Shown: positions 43,858 through 52,878, numbered from the stretch's first letter. The stretch: 64,000 nucleotides of DNA from Cryobacterium sp. SO1 (GCF_004210215.2 NZ_CP067394.1:2170001-2234000), one strand, 5' to 3'. A program made the numbers and translations. Notes: generated from the sequence alone by a model not told the origin.

Positions 43858-45066
43858 CTAACTCTTGATAAGAGCCCTGGCCCCCTGGTAGTGGGTGTAC
43901 CCCGACAGGCGCAGGAGAGGCAGCGCCACAACGGACAAGACAACTCCGAGTCCGGCGACAGCCACGAGGGCTCCTCGCAAGCCCGTCGCCTCTGACCAGA
44001 GACCAACGTAGACCGGCCCGAGGAGAAAACCGATGTACGAGACCGTGGTCACGATCGCGGTGGCCCTGCCGCGATAGGCCTCGTCCACTCCGCGGGAGAT
44101 GAGGCTGAGCATCGTTGGATACAGCGCTGCGGTGCCGGCCGCAGCGACGATGAGGCCAAGGATGGCGATCGGGAGGGTCGGGGACATCGCGATGACGAGA
44201 GCGCCCACGGCCGCCGTAATCGATCCAAGTATCAAGATGGGCCTCTCGTTGCCCTGTTGAATTCGTCCCACAGAGAACCGGGCGATGGCGACGACACCAG
44301 CGAAGACGGCTGGCCCTACTGAGCTGAAGCCTGGGCCGGCACCGAGCTCATCCTCGAGGAAGACCGCACCCCAGCTCTGGTGGGCGTTCTCGCTCGCAAA
44401 CGCGAGTGCACCCAGCACACCAACCAGCAAAAGTGGGATGTATCGGAGTCGTGCATTGACGTCAGGCAACCGGGGCCTCTGCTTCGCCTGGCCCCCAGTG
44501 ATCTGCGTCGAAAGTGACCGTAGAACGCTCGCGCTGGCGGCAAGAGACAAGGCAGCCACAACGAGGAAGGGCATGAAGGCTGGTGCGCCGATCCAGGACG
44601 AGAGGCCGGTTGCAATGCTGGACAGGACGACAAAGCTGGAGAACACGCCGCCCGAGCGGATGATGATCGAGACTCCTGACGCCTGCTCGGCCCGGCCCGC
44701 GATCGAATTCATGGCCACATCCGTGGCTCCACTGGCCAGACCGACGACGACGAGCCCCACGCAGAGGGACGCGAACCCGTGCGCGATTATCGCCACTTGG
44801 AATCCAGCCACACCGAGCGCAAGGATCGCCGCCGCAGCGAACCGAAGCCCCCACCTGTCCAACGCCCGGCCGGTGAGCAGCATGGCCGGCAGGGCGCCGG
44901 CGCCGACGAAGAGCAGCGCAATGCCCAGTTGACCATCGTCGATGCCTGCCTGCACCCGGAGGCGAGGGATACTCGCCCCCCAAGCCCCCCAAAAGGAGCC
45001 GAAGGACGCGGCGACGAGATAGGCGGCCGACACCAGCTTTCGTATGGACAGCGTTTCAGATGGCAT
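43858..45066 (-). CDS. MFS transporter
   Basis: A 402-residue twelve-helix permease (AAYLVAASFGSFWGAWGASI at the start; ALDRWGLRFAAAAIL after helix 2). Start set at ATG 45066, next to a divergent LacI-family gene; a near-palindrome lies between them. Substrate probably small organic molecule or sugar, inferred from the LacI neighbour. Confidence 0.83.
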   Translation of the reverse strand: MPSETLSIRKLVSAAYLVAASFGSFWGAWGASIPRLRVQAGIDDGQLGIALLFVGAGALPAMLLTGRALDRWGLRFAAAAILALGVAGFQVAIIAHGFASLCVGLVVVGLASGATDVAMNSIAGRAEQASGVSIIIRSGGVFSSFVVLSSIATGLSSWIGAPAFMPFLVVAALSLAASASVLRSLSTQITGGQAKQRPRLPDVNARLRYIPLLLVGVLGALAFASENAHQSWGAVFLEDELGAGPGFSSVGPAVFAGVVAIARFSVGRIQQGNERPILILGSITAAVGALVIAMSPTLPIAILGLIVAAAGTAALYPTMLSLISRGVDEAYRGRATAIVTTVSYIGFLLGPVYVGLWSEATGLRGALVAVAGLGVVLSVVALPLLRLSGYTHYQGARALIKS

Positions 45067-45069
45067 GTG

Positions 45070-45083
45070 TGTGACGTTACACA
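45070..45083. promoter_or_regulatory. LacI-type operator between MFS and lacI genes
   Basis: TGTGACGTTACACA, two facing TGTG/CACA half-sites, lies four bases upstream of the MFS start and 15 bases before the LacI gene start. Its site and position suit repression of both divergent genes. Confidence 0.5.
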
Positions 45084-45097
45084 AGTAGAGTGGAGTT

Positions 45098-46177
45098 ATG
45101 CAATCGAACCCGCCGAGGCGTCCCACAATGAGTCAGGTTGCGACGCGTGCCGGAGTGTCGGTCATGACGGTTTCCTATACCTACAGCCGCGCTGACCGCG
45201 TGTCGGTCGAAAGCCGGGAGAAGGTCCTTCAGGCGGCCGCCGAGCTGGGATACGCGGGACCTGACCCCGCGGCACGGTCCCTGCGTTATGGCAGCACCCG
45301 CACCCTCGGGGTCATCCTGGGTGAGCACCTCACCTACGCGTTCGACAATCCGCAGGCAGTAGCGTTCCTGGCGGGAATCGCGGATGTGTGTGCGGATCGC
45401 GGCTACGGGCTCTTGATCGTGCCTATGACCGGAACCGACGAGGACAGCCACAGAGTCGCCGGGGCCGCCGTCGATGCGTTCATCGTCTGGACAACGACTG
45501 ACGATAGCCCCGTGCTCGACGCGGTTTCCGCAACCGGTCGAACTGCCGTCATCCATGGCGGGCCCGCTCGCGCTGGATTCAAGCTTGTGAGCATCGACAA
45601 CCGCGCGGCCGCCCGCGCGATGGGCATGAAGACCTTTGCCGGCGCCCGTCGACCCGCAATCCTCAGCTTCCCCCTCAACGCTGCGCGCACGACGGTGCTG
45701 GTCACGGGTATCGACCCCGACACCGTGCAATTCCCCGTGACGCGGCAGCGCCTCCTCGGGTATCGAGATGCCGTTGAGGCGTTGGGGCTCGATTGGAAAG
45801 ACGTGGTTGTCGGTGCCACCGCAACCAACGATGAGGGCGAAGCCCGCTCGCTCGCCCAACGGATGCTCACCCTCGATCATCAGGTCGACGCCATCGCCGC
45901 GATGAGCGACGAACAGGCAGTTGGTGTCTTGAAGGCTGCGACCAGCGCGCTTCTCCGTATCCCCGAAACGCTCTCCATTAGCGGATGGGACGATTCGAAA
46001 GCGGCCTCTGAGAATGACTTGAGCTCCGTGGCCCAGGACCTGCGAGCCCAGGGGGCATCAGCTGCGCGACTAGCACTCGGCGACCGGGCTGAAGCCGGCA
46101 CCCACGACTGGTCTGTGGTCGTCCGAACTTCCACCAGGAACCCTCCACCGCTCCTCCGGTCTGGAGAGACCAGATGA
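45098..46177 (+). CDS. LacI-family transcriptional regulator
   Basis: A 359-residue regulator: HTH TMSQVATRAGVSVMTVSYTYSRADRVSVESREKV, then a periplasmic-binding-protein-like sensor (RTLGVILGE, DAFIVWTT, ISGWDDSKAA). In the helix the usual VSRVLN-like stretch reads VSYTYS. Divergent from the MFS gene it probably controls. Its last codons overlap the start of an LLM-oxidoreductase fragment. Confidence 0.84.
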   Translation: MQSNPPRRPTMSQVATRAGVSVMTVSYTYSRADRVSVESREKVLQAAAELGYAGPDPAARSLRYGSTRTLGVILGEHLTYAFDNPQAVAFLAGIADVCADRGYGLLIVPMTGTDEDSHRVAGAAVDAFIVWTTTDDSPVLDAVSATGRTAVIHGGPARAGFKLVSIDNRAAARAMGMKTFAGARRPAILSFPLNAARTTVLVTGIDPDTVQFPVTRQRLLGYRDAVEALGLDWKDVVVGATATNDEGEARSLAQRMLTLDHQVDAIAAMSDEQAVGVLKAATSALLRIPETLSISGWDDSKAASENDLSSVAQDLRAQGASAARLALGDRAEAGTHDWSVVVRTSTRNPPPLLRSGETR

Positions 46178-46341
46178 CCCTGCCGATCGGCGTTGTGGTG
46201 GCTCCCGACCTGCCAGCCGGCGATGTCGTGCGATTCGCTCACGAGGTCGAGCCATCCGGAAAGAGGACACAGGGGCTATTTACTCGGCGCGCGACAGTCG
46301 CTCCACGGATAGGCGACTACTTCTGTCAATTGTGAAATAGG
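46174..46341 (+). pseudogene. 5' fragment of an LLM-class oxidoreductase gene
   Basis: MTLPIGVVVAPDLPAGDVV opens a luciferase-like oxidoreductase, coupled to the LacI stop (ATGA), but similarity ends after about 28 residues and the frame stops at 46341 inside the opposing NUDIX gene. The rest of the gene was probably replaced when the NUDIX segment arrived. Confidence 0.5.
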
Positions 46342-46846
46342 CAAAGGCCGCTATCGTCGCTGCGTCAACGACGTCTCCCCTCTGGATCATCAGCACGAAG
46401 TCGATCTCACTGAACCAGCTATGGACCATGTCCTGCTCCGTATCCTCGCGCTGCGGAACGCCCTGGGTCAGAGATGTTGCGACGTACACGTCACAGCCTT
46501 GACTACTCATGCCATATGCCCCATATAGGTGCCCAAGATGACGGATCGTGTGTGCTTCTATCCCGGTCTCTTCTTGCAGCTCTGTCCGGGCTAAGTCGAG
46601 TTGACTTCCCTCCTTCTGGGTACCCCAAGACCCCTGTGGGAACTCCCAGGCACGTCTAGCCACTGGATAGCGGTACTGCTCCACGAGCCAGAACCCGTCG
46701 TCACAATGCGGAATTACCAGAGCGAAATCTGGCTTCTCGATATAGCCATAAATGCCCTCAAGGCCGTTGGCCCTAAGGACCACGTCTTCACGCACAGTCA
46801 TCCAAGCGTTACGGTATGCCTCTCGGCTCGACAGCGTCTTAATCAC
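46280..46846 (-). CDS. NUDIX hydrolase
   Basis: A 188-residue NUDIX protein with the box EFPQGSWG ... LARTELQEETGIEA (GX5EX7REUXEEXGU, here with an extended spacing). ADP-ribose- or nucleoside-diphosphate-type substrate is usual; not resolvable here. GC is lower than in flanking genes, suggesting a recent arrival. It begins the opposite strand of the LLM fragment. Confidence 0.82.
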   Translation of the reverse strand: MIKTLSSREAYRNAWMTVREDVVLRANGLEGIYGYIEKPDFALVIPHCDDGFWLVEQYRYPVARRAWEFPQGSWGTQKEGSQLDLARTELQEETGIEAHTIRHLGHLYGAYGMSSQGCDVYVATSLTQGVPQREDTEQDMVHSWFSEIDFVLMIQRGDVVDAATIAAFAYFTIDRSSRLSVERLSRAE

Positions 46847-47273
46847 AGCTCCCCCTCATTCCTAAATCGGGCAGGCCTTGTTCCCTGCGCCATCTCGCAT
46901 ATCGCGAGAATTCGTGACAGCCTCCAGCTGCCGGTGCAGAATGCGCGGGCTGTTGCCCGCCGACTTCCTCTTGAGCAGAGCATTTTCCTTGCGCCCAAGA
47001 AACTGTGGATAGTTCAGGTCACTGGCCGTCGAGGACGGCAAATACATCGTCGTCGTCTTCGAATGCTCTCTATCAACAGTAGAGCCAGGCTTAAAACGAT
47101 CACTGGCTTATGGGCGATTTCCCGCGGTGCGGCTTGCAGCGCCCCCGATACCGCCCGTTCACCGTTCCCTCTGCGGAACGGAGTGAGAGCCGTTGATCGA
47201 CCGTGCACATGTCCCGGTGGCCGTCCGGCTTACGGGCGCCGAAGCTCGGCGGACTTCGCAGATACTCCCCTCA
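46847..47273. other. no supported gene
   Basis: About 430 bases with only short frames of poor codon quality. CCGTCCGGCTTACGG at about 47219 repeats the flank of dispersed-repeat copy 2. Nothing else is recognised. Confidence 0.5.
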
Positions 47274-47633
47274 CTAGCTGGTCCGGCGAGAGCGCAATCT
47301 CAGGGCGGAAACGGTGACCATCGTGGCCCCGACGATTATCGGTGCAACGCTCACCGCGCCGAATGCCACTGCGTTTAAAGGACTCATCCCACTGGCATTG
47401 GCCGGAGAGTACACGGCTCGTCCGGTTAAGACCCACGTAACGGCCCACGCGACGACCGTGATGATGACGATTCCGGCAGTCAGGCCCACAATCGGCCAGT
47501 GCCATCCGACGGCGACCGCGAGTGCAACGACGATAGCGGTCATGGCCAACGTCAGAGGGTTAATCGTAAAGTTGCCTGGGAACTGCACGGTCGCCGCCAC
47601 GGCAGTGACGTAGTAGATCAATGCTCCCACCAC
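47274..47633 (-). CDS. small polytopic membrane protein
   Basis: A 119-residue protein with about four membrane helices (VGALIYYVTAVAATV, LTLAMTAIVVALAVAVGW, GLTAGIVIITVVAWAVTWVL, VAFGAVSVAPIIVGATMV) and a basic tail. Start is a GTG-GTG pair at 47633. Unknown function; located just outside the left end of the second transposon. Confidence 0.6.
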   Translation of the reverse strand: MVGALIYYVTAVAATVQFPGNFTINPLTLAMTAIVVALAVAVGWHWPIVGLTAGIVIITVVAWAVTWVLTGRAVYSPANASGMSPLNAVAFGAVSVAPIIVGATMVTVSALRLRSRRTS

Positions 47634-47711
47634 GAGACCAAGCCCCAGTGTCGCCCGTCGCGTTATTTGACGATGTCGGCGTCATCTCTGGTGACGATGC
47701 CGGGTCATGAA

Positions 47712-47743
47712 AAAGCCCCGCCGGAGGATTCCGGCAGGGCTTT
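47712..47743 (-). terminator. terminator after the transposon operon
   Basis: AAAGCCCCGCCGG and CCGGCAGGGCTTT form a stem with one mismatch and a 6-base loop; on the minus strand the stem is followed by a T tract (GGGGCTTTTTC). It sits between the ATPase stop codon and the transposon end. Confidence 0.75.
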
Positions 47744-47785
47744 CGTCAGGATGGTGACGTGGTGGTCGTCAGCCGTGACGCGGGC

Positions 47786-48598
47786 TCACTCGCTGTTCTC
47801 GGTGATCGCCGATTGCGCGGCGGCCAGGTCGACGATCGCTTTATCGGCGGCGTAGGTCGCGATCAAAGCGGCAACGGCGAGGTTGTTCACCGCCCGCGGA
47901 TAACCGCGCGATGCGAGGTGGATGGCATGGATCGCGTCGTCGGAGAAGAGCGGGTCGGACCGGCCCGCGAACTTCAAGTGCTGACGGACGTAATCCGTGG
48001 TGTCGCCTGCGTTCATCCCGGTGATTGTGTAGCGCGTGGAGATGCGTTGATCCAGCGCCGAGAGCACCGCGAGCTTGAGCCTGCGCCGCAGCGTCGGCTG
48101 GCCGATGAGCAGCATCGCGAAGTGCGAGCCCGTGTCCATATCGCTGTTGGTGAGCATGCGAAGGGCTTCCAAATCGGTGTTGGTGAGCAGGTGTGCTTCA
48201 TCGATCACGACCACGGGCAGGCGGGCGCGTTCGTCGAGCTCCCCGGCGAGCAGCGCCGCAGTTTGCGAGGCGAGCACTCCGGAGAAGAACGCGGGGGTGC
48301 CGCCGAGCGCGGTGACGATGCGAGTATGAATGCCGCGCATCGTGATCGTCGGATCGGGAATGTAGATCACCTGGTGCCGGGAGGGCTCCAGTTGAGCGAG
48401 GGCAGCGCGAACGGCGATGGTTTTCCCGGCGCCGACTTCACCGCTGATCACGCCGAGTTGGCGTTGACTGACGCACCAATCGATGCGGGCAATCGCTTCC
48501 CGGTGCGAAGGGTGCGGGTGCAAGGCTTGCGGCGGAATGTCCCGGGCGAAGGGCATGCGGGTGAAACCGTAGTGCGATTGCAGGGTGTCAATACTCAT
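47786..48598 (-). CDS. AAA+ ATPase of transposon (ExeA/TnsC-like)
   Basis: A 270-residue ATPase: FTRMPFARDIPPQALHPH at the N-terminus, Walker A ISGEVGAGKTIAV, Walker B LPVVVIDEAHLL and sensor region FAMLLIGQPTLRRRL. ExeA/TnsC-type helper that selects target DNA and activates the transposase. ATG overlaps the transposase stop. Confidence 0.85.
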   Translation of the reverse strand: MSIDTLQSHYGFTRMPFARDIPPQALHPHPSHREAIARIDWCVSQRQLGVISGEVGAGKTIAVRAALAQLEPSRHQVIYIPDPTITMRGIHTRIVTALGGTPAFFSGVLASQTAALLAGELDERARLPVVVIDEAHLLTNTDLEALRMLTNSDMDTGSHFAMLLIGQPTLRRRLKLAVLSALDQRISTRYTITGMNAGDTTDYVRQHLKFAGRSDPLFSDDAIHAIHLASRGYPRAVNNLAVAALIATYAADKAIVDLAAAQSAITENSE

Positions 48599-50124
48599 CG
48601 GACGGCCTCCTGGACGCTCGGCACGAAGACGACCGCGGCCCGTTTCGAGGTGGACGCTTTGACGAAACTGATCGGCTCGCCCGCCATGGTGCCCTTGTGA
48701 CGGGTCTCGACCAGGCGGAGGTAGTCAATGCCGGAGACGGCGTTCTTCGCACCGGTCTCGATGCTGTCGGCAGCGGCCGTGGCGGCCTTTTTATGCACGT
48801 GCCGCCGGATCTCGCTCAAGACGGCGATGCCGGCCGGGACGCCGTTGCCGGCGGAGACGGTGATCAGCCCGGCGAGGTCGAAGGGGTCATAGACCAGCTC
48901 CACCCGTTTGCCGACGAGGAGCTGATCAACCTGGTAAGTGTTGGATTGCAACGACACCGTCGCGGACTTCGTCACGGTGCGGATCGTCGACCACCGGAAC
49001 GCTTCCGCGATCTCGTCCCGCGATTTCCGCACCGGTTTGCGGCCGGCCCAGCTGGCGTCCCAGCGTTGCAAAGGTGTTTGCCCCGTCGTGGAGTGTGTGG
49101 CCTGGTGGTAAACCATCTCCACCCACGAGCTGAACAACGCATTCAACTCATCCAATGACGTCACCATGCTGCCCACCCCGGCATCGACGACGCCGGTCGC
49201 GGTGTCGACGACGGTGATCTCGGTGAGGAACTGCGAGTTGACGGTGTTGAAGAACCGCTCGATCTTCCCGCGGCCCTGCGGACGATACGGCTTCGAATGC
49301 GTCAACCGTATTCCCAGGCGTGCGCAGGTCCGAGAGAGGGACTCATCAACAAAAGCGCTCCCGTTGTCGACATAGATCGTGCCCGGAATACCGCGGGATT
49401 CCAACGCCGGGCGGAGGGCCGCCGTGAGGCGGACGGAGTCTTCGGCGTAGGCCCACCGGGCCGCGGTGACGAGGCGGGTGTGGTCATCGAGGAACGCGAA
49501 CAGATACGTTTTCCGCCCGTTGATCCGGGGGCCGTGGAGGCCGTCACCGACCCACATTTCGTTGGGGTAGTCCGCTTCGAACCGGCCGAAGACCTCGCGG
49601 ACTCCGGTCGGGAGTTCCAGCGTGCGGAAGTGCCGCAGCAACGTCGACTCGGAAGGTGCGTCGCCGAGGGTATCGATCATGATGCGGCGCACCTGCGCTG
49701 AGGTGCGGGCGGGCCGCTCGCGTTTCAGGGTCGCGGCCAAGGACAGGATCTGCGCCGGCGTCACGGCGCCCTGGGCGCGGCCGCGGGGTTTCAACGCGTC
49801 GAACCCGCCGGCCCGCCAGGCCCGAATCCACCGGTCGATGGTGTCTTTAGAAACCGTCACCGTGCCGCCAAACGGCCCCGGATGCACCATCGCCGCGAGG
49901 TCCCGCACCATCGGACCGCGCTGCCGCGTCGTGACGCTGGCATCGGCGGCAGCGCGGATGAGCTGATACCGGAACAGGGCGATCTTCTCCGTCCGGTCGC
50001 GGCGCACTGCCGTTTCCGACGGTGACCCGGCCGGCACGAGCAAAGACACGGCAGGGCGTGCCGGGGAAACCCGCGGCACTGCCGGTGGCAGCGTCGGAGG
50101 GAGGGTCGGCGGTGTTGCGGGCAT
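48595..50124 (-). CDS. DDE transposase with rve catalytic domain
   Basis: A 509-residue transposase with Pro-rich N-terminus, HTH domains (residues 60-150; VSKDTIDRWIRAWRAGGFDALKP), catalytic Asp in EMWVGDGLHGP, Asp in TIYVDNGSAFV, Glu in GRGKIERFFNTV, and a Mu-type C-terminal beta-barrel. Start chosen at ATG 50124 after a GAGAGGA site. Confidence 0.87.
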   Translation of the reverse strand: MPATPPTLPPTLPPAVPRVSPARPAVSLLVPAGSPSETAVRRDRTEKIALFRYQLIRAAADASVTTRQRGPMVRDLAAMVHPGPFGGTVTVSKDTIDRWIRAWRAGGFDALKPRGRAQGAVTPAQILSLAATLKRERPARTSAQVRRIMIDTLGDAPSESTLLRHFRTLELPTGVREVFGRFEADYPNEMWVGDGLHGPRINGRKTYLFAFLDDHTRLVTAARWAYAEDSVRLTAALRPALESRGIPGTIYVDNGSAFVDESLSRTCARLGIRLTHSKPYRPQGRGKIERFFNTVNSQFLTEITVVDTATGVVDAGVGSMVTSLDELNALFSSWVEMVYHQATHSTTGQTPLQRWDASWAGRKPVRKSRDEIAEAFRWSTIRTVTKSATVSLQSNTYQVDQLLVGKRVELVYDPFDLAGLITVSAGNGVPAGIAVLSEIRRHVHKKAATAAADSIETGAKNAVSGIDYLRLVETRHKGTMAGEPISFVKASTSKRAAVVFVPSVQEAVR

Positions 50125-50155
50125 GAAAGGTCCTCTCAAACAGTGAAGACGCCCA

Positions 50156-50833
50156 TCACAGGGATATGGCAGGCGCTCCTGCCACCCTTCCCGCCGCCCC
50201 GGTCTGGCATAAGGGCCTGTTGGTGTTGGGAGCGCCAGCCCACCAGCTCGAGCAAAACAGCCGCCCGTTCGTCGTAGCGATACCCGCCTGGATCCACGTC
50301 ACCGTGACGGTCGCGGCAAACCGACGCCCCAGTCCCTCCGCATACGCCATCAACACCGACAACGCCTCACCCCGAGCGGTGCCGGCCGGTTTGGGCCACA
50401 GCACCACCGAATCGGGAGCGTCCCGCACCAACAACCCCGTGAACCGCTCGCCGATCGCACCGGCCGAGGCGGCGAAAGCGCGCAACCAACCACGGACCGT
50501 CGAGACCGGCCTGCCGCAGCCCGCGGCAATCTTCCGGTGGCCCCAACCCAGCACTGTCCTCGCCTCGACCGCCGCCGCGATCACCTCGGCCGCATCGGCC
50601 CGCCGCACGGCCAACCGCACCTCGAGCAGCACATGCGTGCCGCCGCAGACCGCGCACCTCGACCTGCGCGGGCGAAGGCGACGACAAGCCCAATCCGTGA
50701 CGAGGCCATCGCGGATCACACGCGCCCGGGCCCACCCCCACGGACGTAATCGGCCACCACAATCCGGGCAGACCACGCGCCCGACCCGCAGGTCCAACTC
50801 GACAACAACAGAATCATGACTTACCGTGAGCAT
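50156..50833 (-). CDS. DUF6431 zinc-binding protein of transposon
   Basis: A 225-residue protein: N-terminal zinc ribbon (CPDCGG ... CAVCGG), HTH-like RKIAAGCGRPVSTVRGWLRAF and a C-terminal part with basic and aromatic residues. Always-adjacent genes of this type suggest a role in transposition or target choice; not tested as far as the sequence shows. ATG 50833 lies next to a stem-loop. Confidence 0.72.
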   Translation of the reverse strand: MLTVSHDSVVVELDLRVGRVVCPDCGGRLRPWGWARARVIRDGLVTDWACRRLRPRRSRCAVCGGTHVLLEVRLAVRRADAAEVIAAAVEARTVLGWGHRKIAAGCGRPVSTVRGWLRAFAASAGAIGERFTGLLVRDAPDSVVLWPKPAGTARGEALSVLMAYAEGLGRRFAATVTVTWIQAGIATTNGRLFCSSWWAGAPNTNRPLCQTGAAGRVAGAPAISL

Positions 50834-50857
50834 CAGCGCGCCTTTACGCGTCAGAAT

Positions 50858-50893
50858 GGCCCGGCGTGATCCGCAAAGATCGCACGCCGGGCC
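50858..50893 (-). promoter_or_regulatory. strong hairpin upstream of the DUF6431 gene
   Basis: GGCCCGGCGTG and CACGCCGGGCC are perfect 11-bp arms around a 14-base loop, 25 bases before the DUF6431 start. It may act as barrier to external transcription or as a transposon-end structure. No T tract follows, so it is not a standard terminator. Confidence 0.5.
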
Positions 50894-51240
50894 CTTCGTC
50901 TATCCGGACATCGTCAGCCTGACGCCGCCGACGAGCAGACACCAAATCCGGTCGCGCTAAAACACATCGTCACCGGCGACGACGCCTACATCGTCACCCC
51001 GCGAGACGTACAACACCCAGTGACACGACGATCCTGAGAAAAGTGCGTCGTGTTCCGCTCATCTCAGCGGGGACGTCGGATGCAACCATAATGCCCTCCT
51101 CATTTCAGTAGCCCCATCAGTATCCCGGATTGCACAACGCGTTCGCCATGCCGGCACTCTCATTGGTCACACGGCAGCGGACCCACCTGGTTTCTCAGCC
51201 AATGGAACGCCCGAGTTCTCAGATCAAAAAGCGAAGCGAT

Positions 51241-51687
51241 TCAAGTTAATCGCTTTGCACGCACTTGGACGTCGGAGTCTTCGTATCCGAGATGCTCATA
51301 GAACCCGAGTACTGCTTCGTTGGTCGAACGGACCATCAGCTGAACTTTCACGGCACCGTGGTCGCGCAGCCAGTTTTCTGCTGCCGTCATCAGCTGTCTT
51401 CCCAACCCCGTCCCACGCTGAGTCTCATCAACGGCCAGGTAGTACACCCACCCGCGGTGTCCGTCGTGCCCGACCATCACGGTTCCAACCAACCGGCCGT
51501 CAACGTCGAAAGCGCCAAGCACTGTCGAGGTCACGCCGTCGAGGGCACGCTGCAGGTCGAGCTCGGGTGGATTCCATGGGCGCGTCAGCCCTGCTCTGAT
51601 CCAGAGCGACGTCGCTGCTCCAAAATTCGCCGAAGTTAGGTCGCAAATCTCCAGTTTGGCGTCACCTACGCAATCCAGCGCCCGCAT
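51241..51687 (-). CDS. GNAT acetyltransferase, YpeA-like, copy A
   Basis: A 148-residue GNAT: AGLTRPWNPPELDLQRAL, GTVMVGHDGHRGWVYYLAVDETQRGTGLGRQLM (acetyl-CoA loop), STNEAVLGFYEHLGYEDSDVQVRAKRL. Start at ATG 51687 because everything upstream in the frame is the dispersed repeat; the repeat end provides the AAGGGAA ribosome site. Copy B (52942) is about 85% identical by eye. The 51694 repeat sits seven bases upstream. Confidence 0.85.
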   Translation of the reverse strand: MRALDCVGDAKLEICDLTSANFGAATSLWIRAGLTRPWNPPELDLQRALDGVTSTVLGAFDVDGRLVGTVMVGHDGHRGWVYYLAVDETQRGTGLGRQLMTAAENWLRDHGAVKVQLMVRSTNEAVLGFYEHLGYEDSDVQVRAKRLT

Positions 51688-51693
51688 GAGGTT

Positions 51694-51764
51694 CCCTTGC
51701 GACACTCGACGAGCTCCATCCTGGGAAGGCGACTTTTGCGCTCGACCTGCGTCGCTGACCGTCC
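51694..51764 (-). repeat. 71-bp dispersed repeat, copy 3
   Basis: Four to five differences from copies 1-2 by eye. It fills the gap between the kinase stop (51767) and the GNAT start (51687), with its 5' CCCTTG (CAAGGG in the GNAT transcript) as the likely ribosome site of the GNAT gene. Confidence 0.8.
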
Positions 51765-51766
51765 CT

Positions 51767-52369
51767 CTATAGAGATGTCGGGTAGAGGACGTCTGCGTGC
51801 GCACGTGGAGAGAACTGATCCTGGAAGTCACGCTCATTGGGTATCCACACGTCGCGCCACAGGCCCTCATGGTTTCTCCCTAGCTTTGCGTCTCTCGCTA
51901 GTCCGCGTCGAGCTGCCGTTTGCAGGTCAACGTCGCACCAGATAGCGAGGTCGATTGTCGGAAGTGCTTCGGGATGGAACAGACCGATCAGATCGACTGC
52001 GAGGACTTGTGCGTCCGGCAGCGATTCGGGTTCCCCGAGTCCCCTTCGGGTCCAGTCGTATCGCCGGAACATGCTGGGCCGTCCCTCTCGTAATGGGGCC
52101 AGGACTTCCGAAACAAGCCGCGACCGCTCCACACCGTCCCAGTCTGACGATCGCCTGTGGGAGCGGGAAGGGTCAAGGAAGTCGTCCCCACGCATTCTCA
52201 CCGCACCAGGCAGGGCGTCGACGATCTGACGAGTGAGAGTGGATTTGCCGGAGCCGCAATAGCCGGATACGCCTACCACGATCGGCCTACCTGTCCGTCG
52301 GCGTTGAACTTCAATTCGGTCGATCAGCTCGTCTAGTTCCACATCACGATCGTAATGAGAATTCAACAT
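51767..52369 (-). CDS. uridine kinase-like P-loop kinase
   Basis: A 200-residue kinase of the uridine kinase/phosphoribulokinase type: VVGVSGYCGSGKSTL (Walker A), RMRGDDFLDPSRSH (Asp-rich substrate loop), AVDLIGLFHPEAL, IDLAIWCDVDLQTAARRGLARDA. Start ATG 52369. It overlaps the end of the peroxiredoxin frame by 26 bases. Confidence 0.8.
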   Translation of the reverse strand: MLNSHYDRDVELDELIDRIEVQRRRTGRPIVVGVSGYCGSGKSTLTRQIVDALPGAVRMRGDDFLDPSRSHRRSSDWDGVERSRLVSEVLAPLREGRPSMFRRYDWTRRGLGEPESLPDAQVLAVDLIGLFHPEALPTIDLAIWCDVDLQTAARRGLARDAKLGRNHEGLWRDVWIPNERDFQDQFSPRAHADVLYPTSL

Positions 52370-52878
52370 CGCTCCAATGAGGTCCCGATGGGCGTTCCGC
52401 CGGGAAAACGGGATAAAACACGTGCCTGATGGTTTCCCCGTCAATAGCAAGAGTCATGCGTTTCAGCAGCGTCAAGCCTTCGACCGTAAAGGTGGGAAGG
52501 TTGAGCACCGCAGCCAATCGCCCCTCCTCATCCGAGAGGAGTGGGTAGGGCAGATGCAGTCGTTCGACGGCTTCGCGTTGATAGGCCGAGCTCTGCACCG
52601 AGAGCCCGATCACGTTTTGGGCGCCCGCCTCATTGAGTTCAACCAAGCTGTCACGAAAGCCGCATGCTTCGGCAGTACATCCTTTTGCTCCGGGGATGTC
52701 TGCCCATCCGATTGGCTCGGACTGGCCAGGGACGCCCGTTCGTGGATAGATGAACATGATCCAACGCCCGGTCGAGCATTTTGTCATGCTCACCTCGCCG
52801 CCCGATGTCGGGCAGGTGCAATCCGATCAGGTGATCCGCGGCACCGTCATCGATAGGCGTTGGAAGGGTTTTCGTCAT
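52344..52878 (-). pseudogene. peroxiredoxin-like gene, frameshifted
   Basis: Frame 1 from ATG 52878 gives LPTPIDDGAADHLIGLHLPD, the normal N-terminus; frame 2 gives MFIYPRTGVPGQSEP, then GCTAEACGFRD, YQREAVERLHLPYPLLSD and the C-terminus. The 535-base span has one base too many for one frame; the shift is near 52760-52790. If the indel is real, the peroxidase is inactive. Confidence 0.72.

Larger units (their letters stand above)
47668..50996 (-). mobile_element. three-gene transposon (DUF6431 + DDE transposase + AAA ATPase)
   Basis: Inverted ends start TGACGATGT-GGCGTC and carry a second TGACGATG about 24 bases inward (left at 47668 and 47692; right, inverted, at 50996 and 50972), with a further copy near 50911. 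Inside, three minus-strand genes. No clear target duplication is seen. The ATPase + rve-type transposase pair resembles TnsB/TnsC- or Tn5053-like systems; the DUF6431 gene is the usual third member in actinobacteria. Confidence 0.75.

Noticed and set aside
37190..51764. 71-bp repeats as integron attC sites
   Set aside because: No GTTRRRY/RYYYAAC core pairs, no integron integrase, and genes point in both directions.
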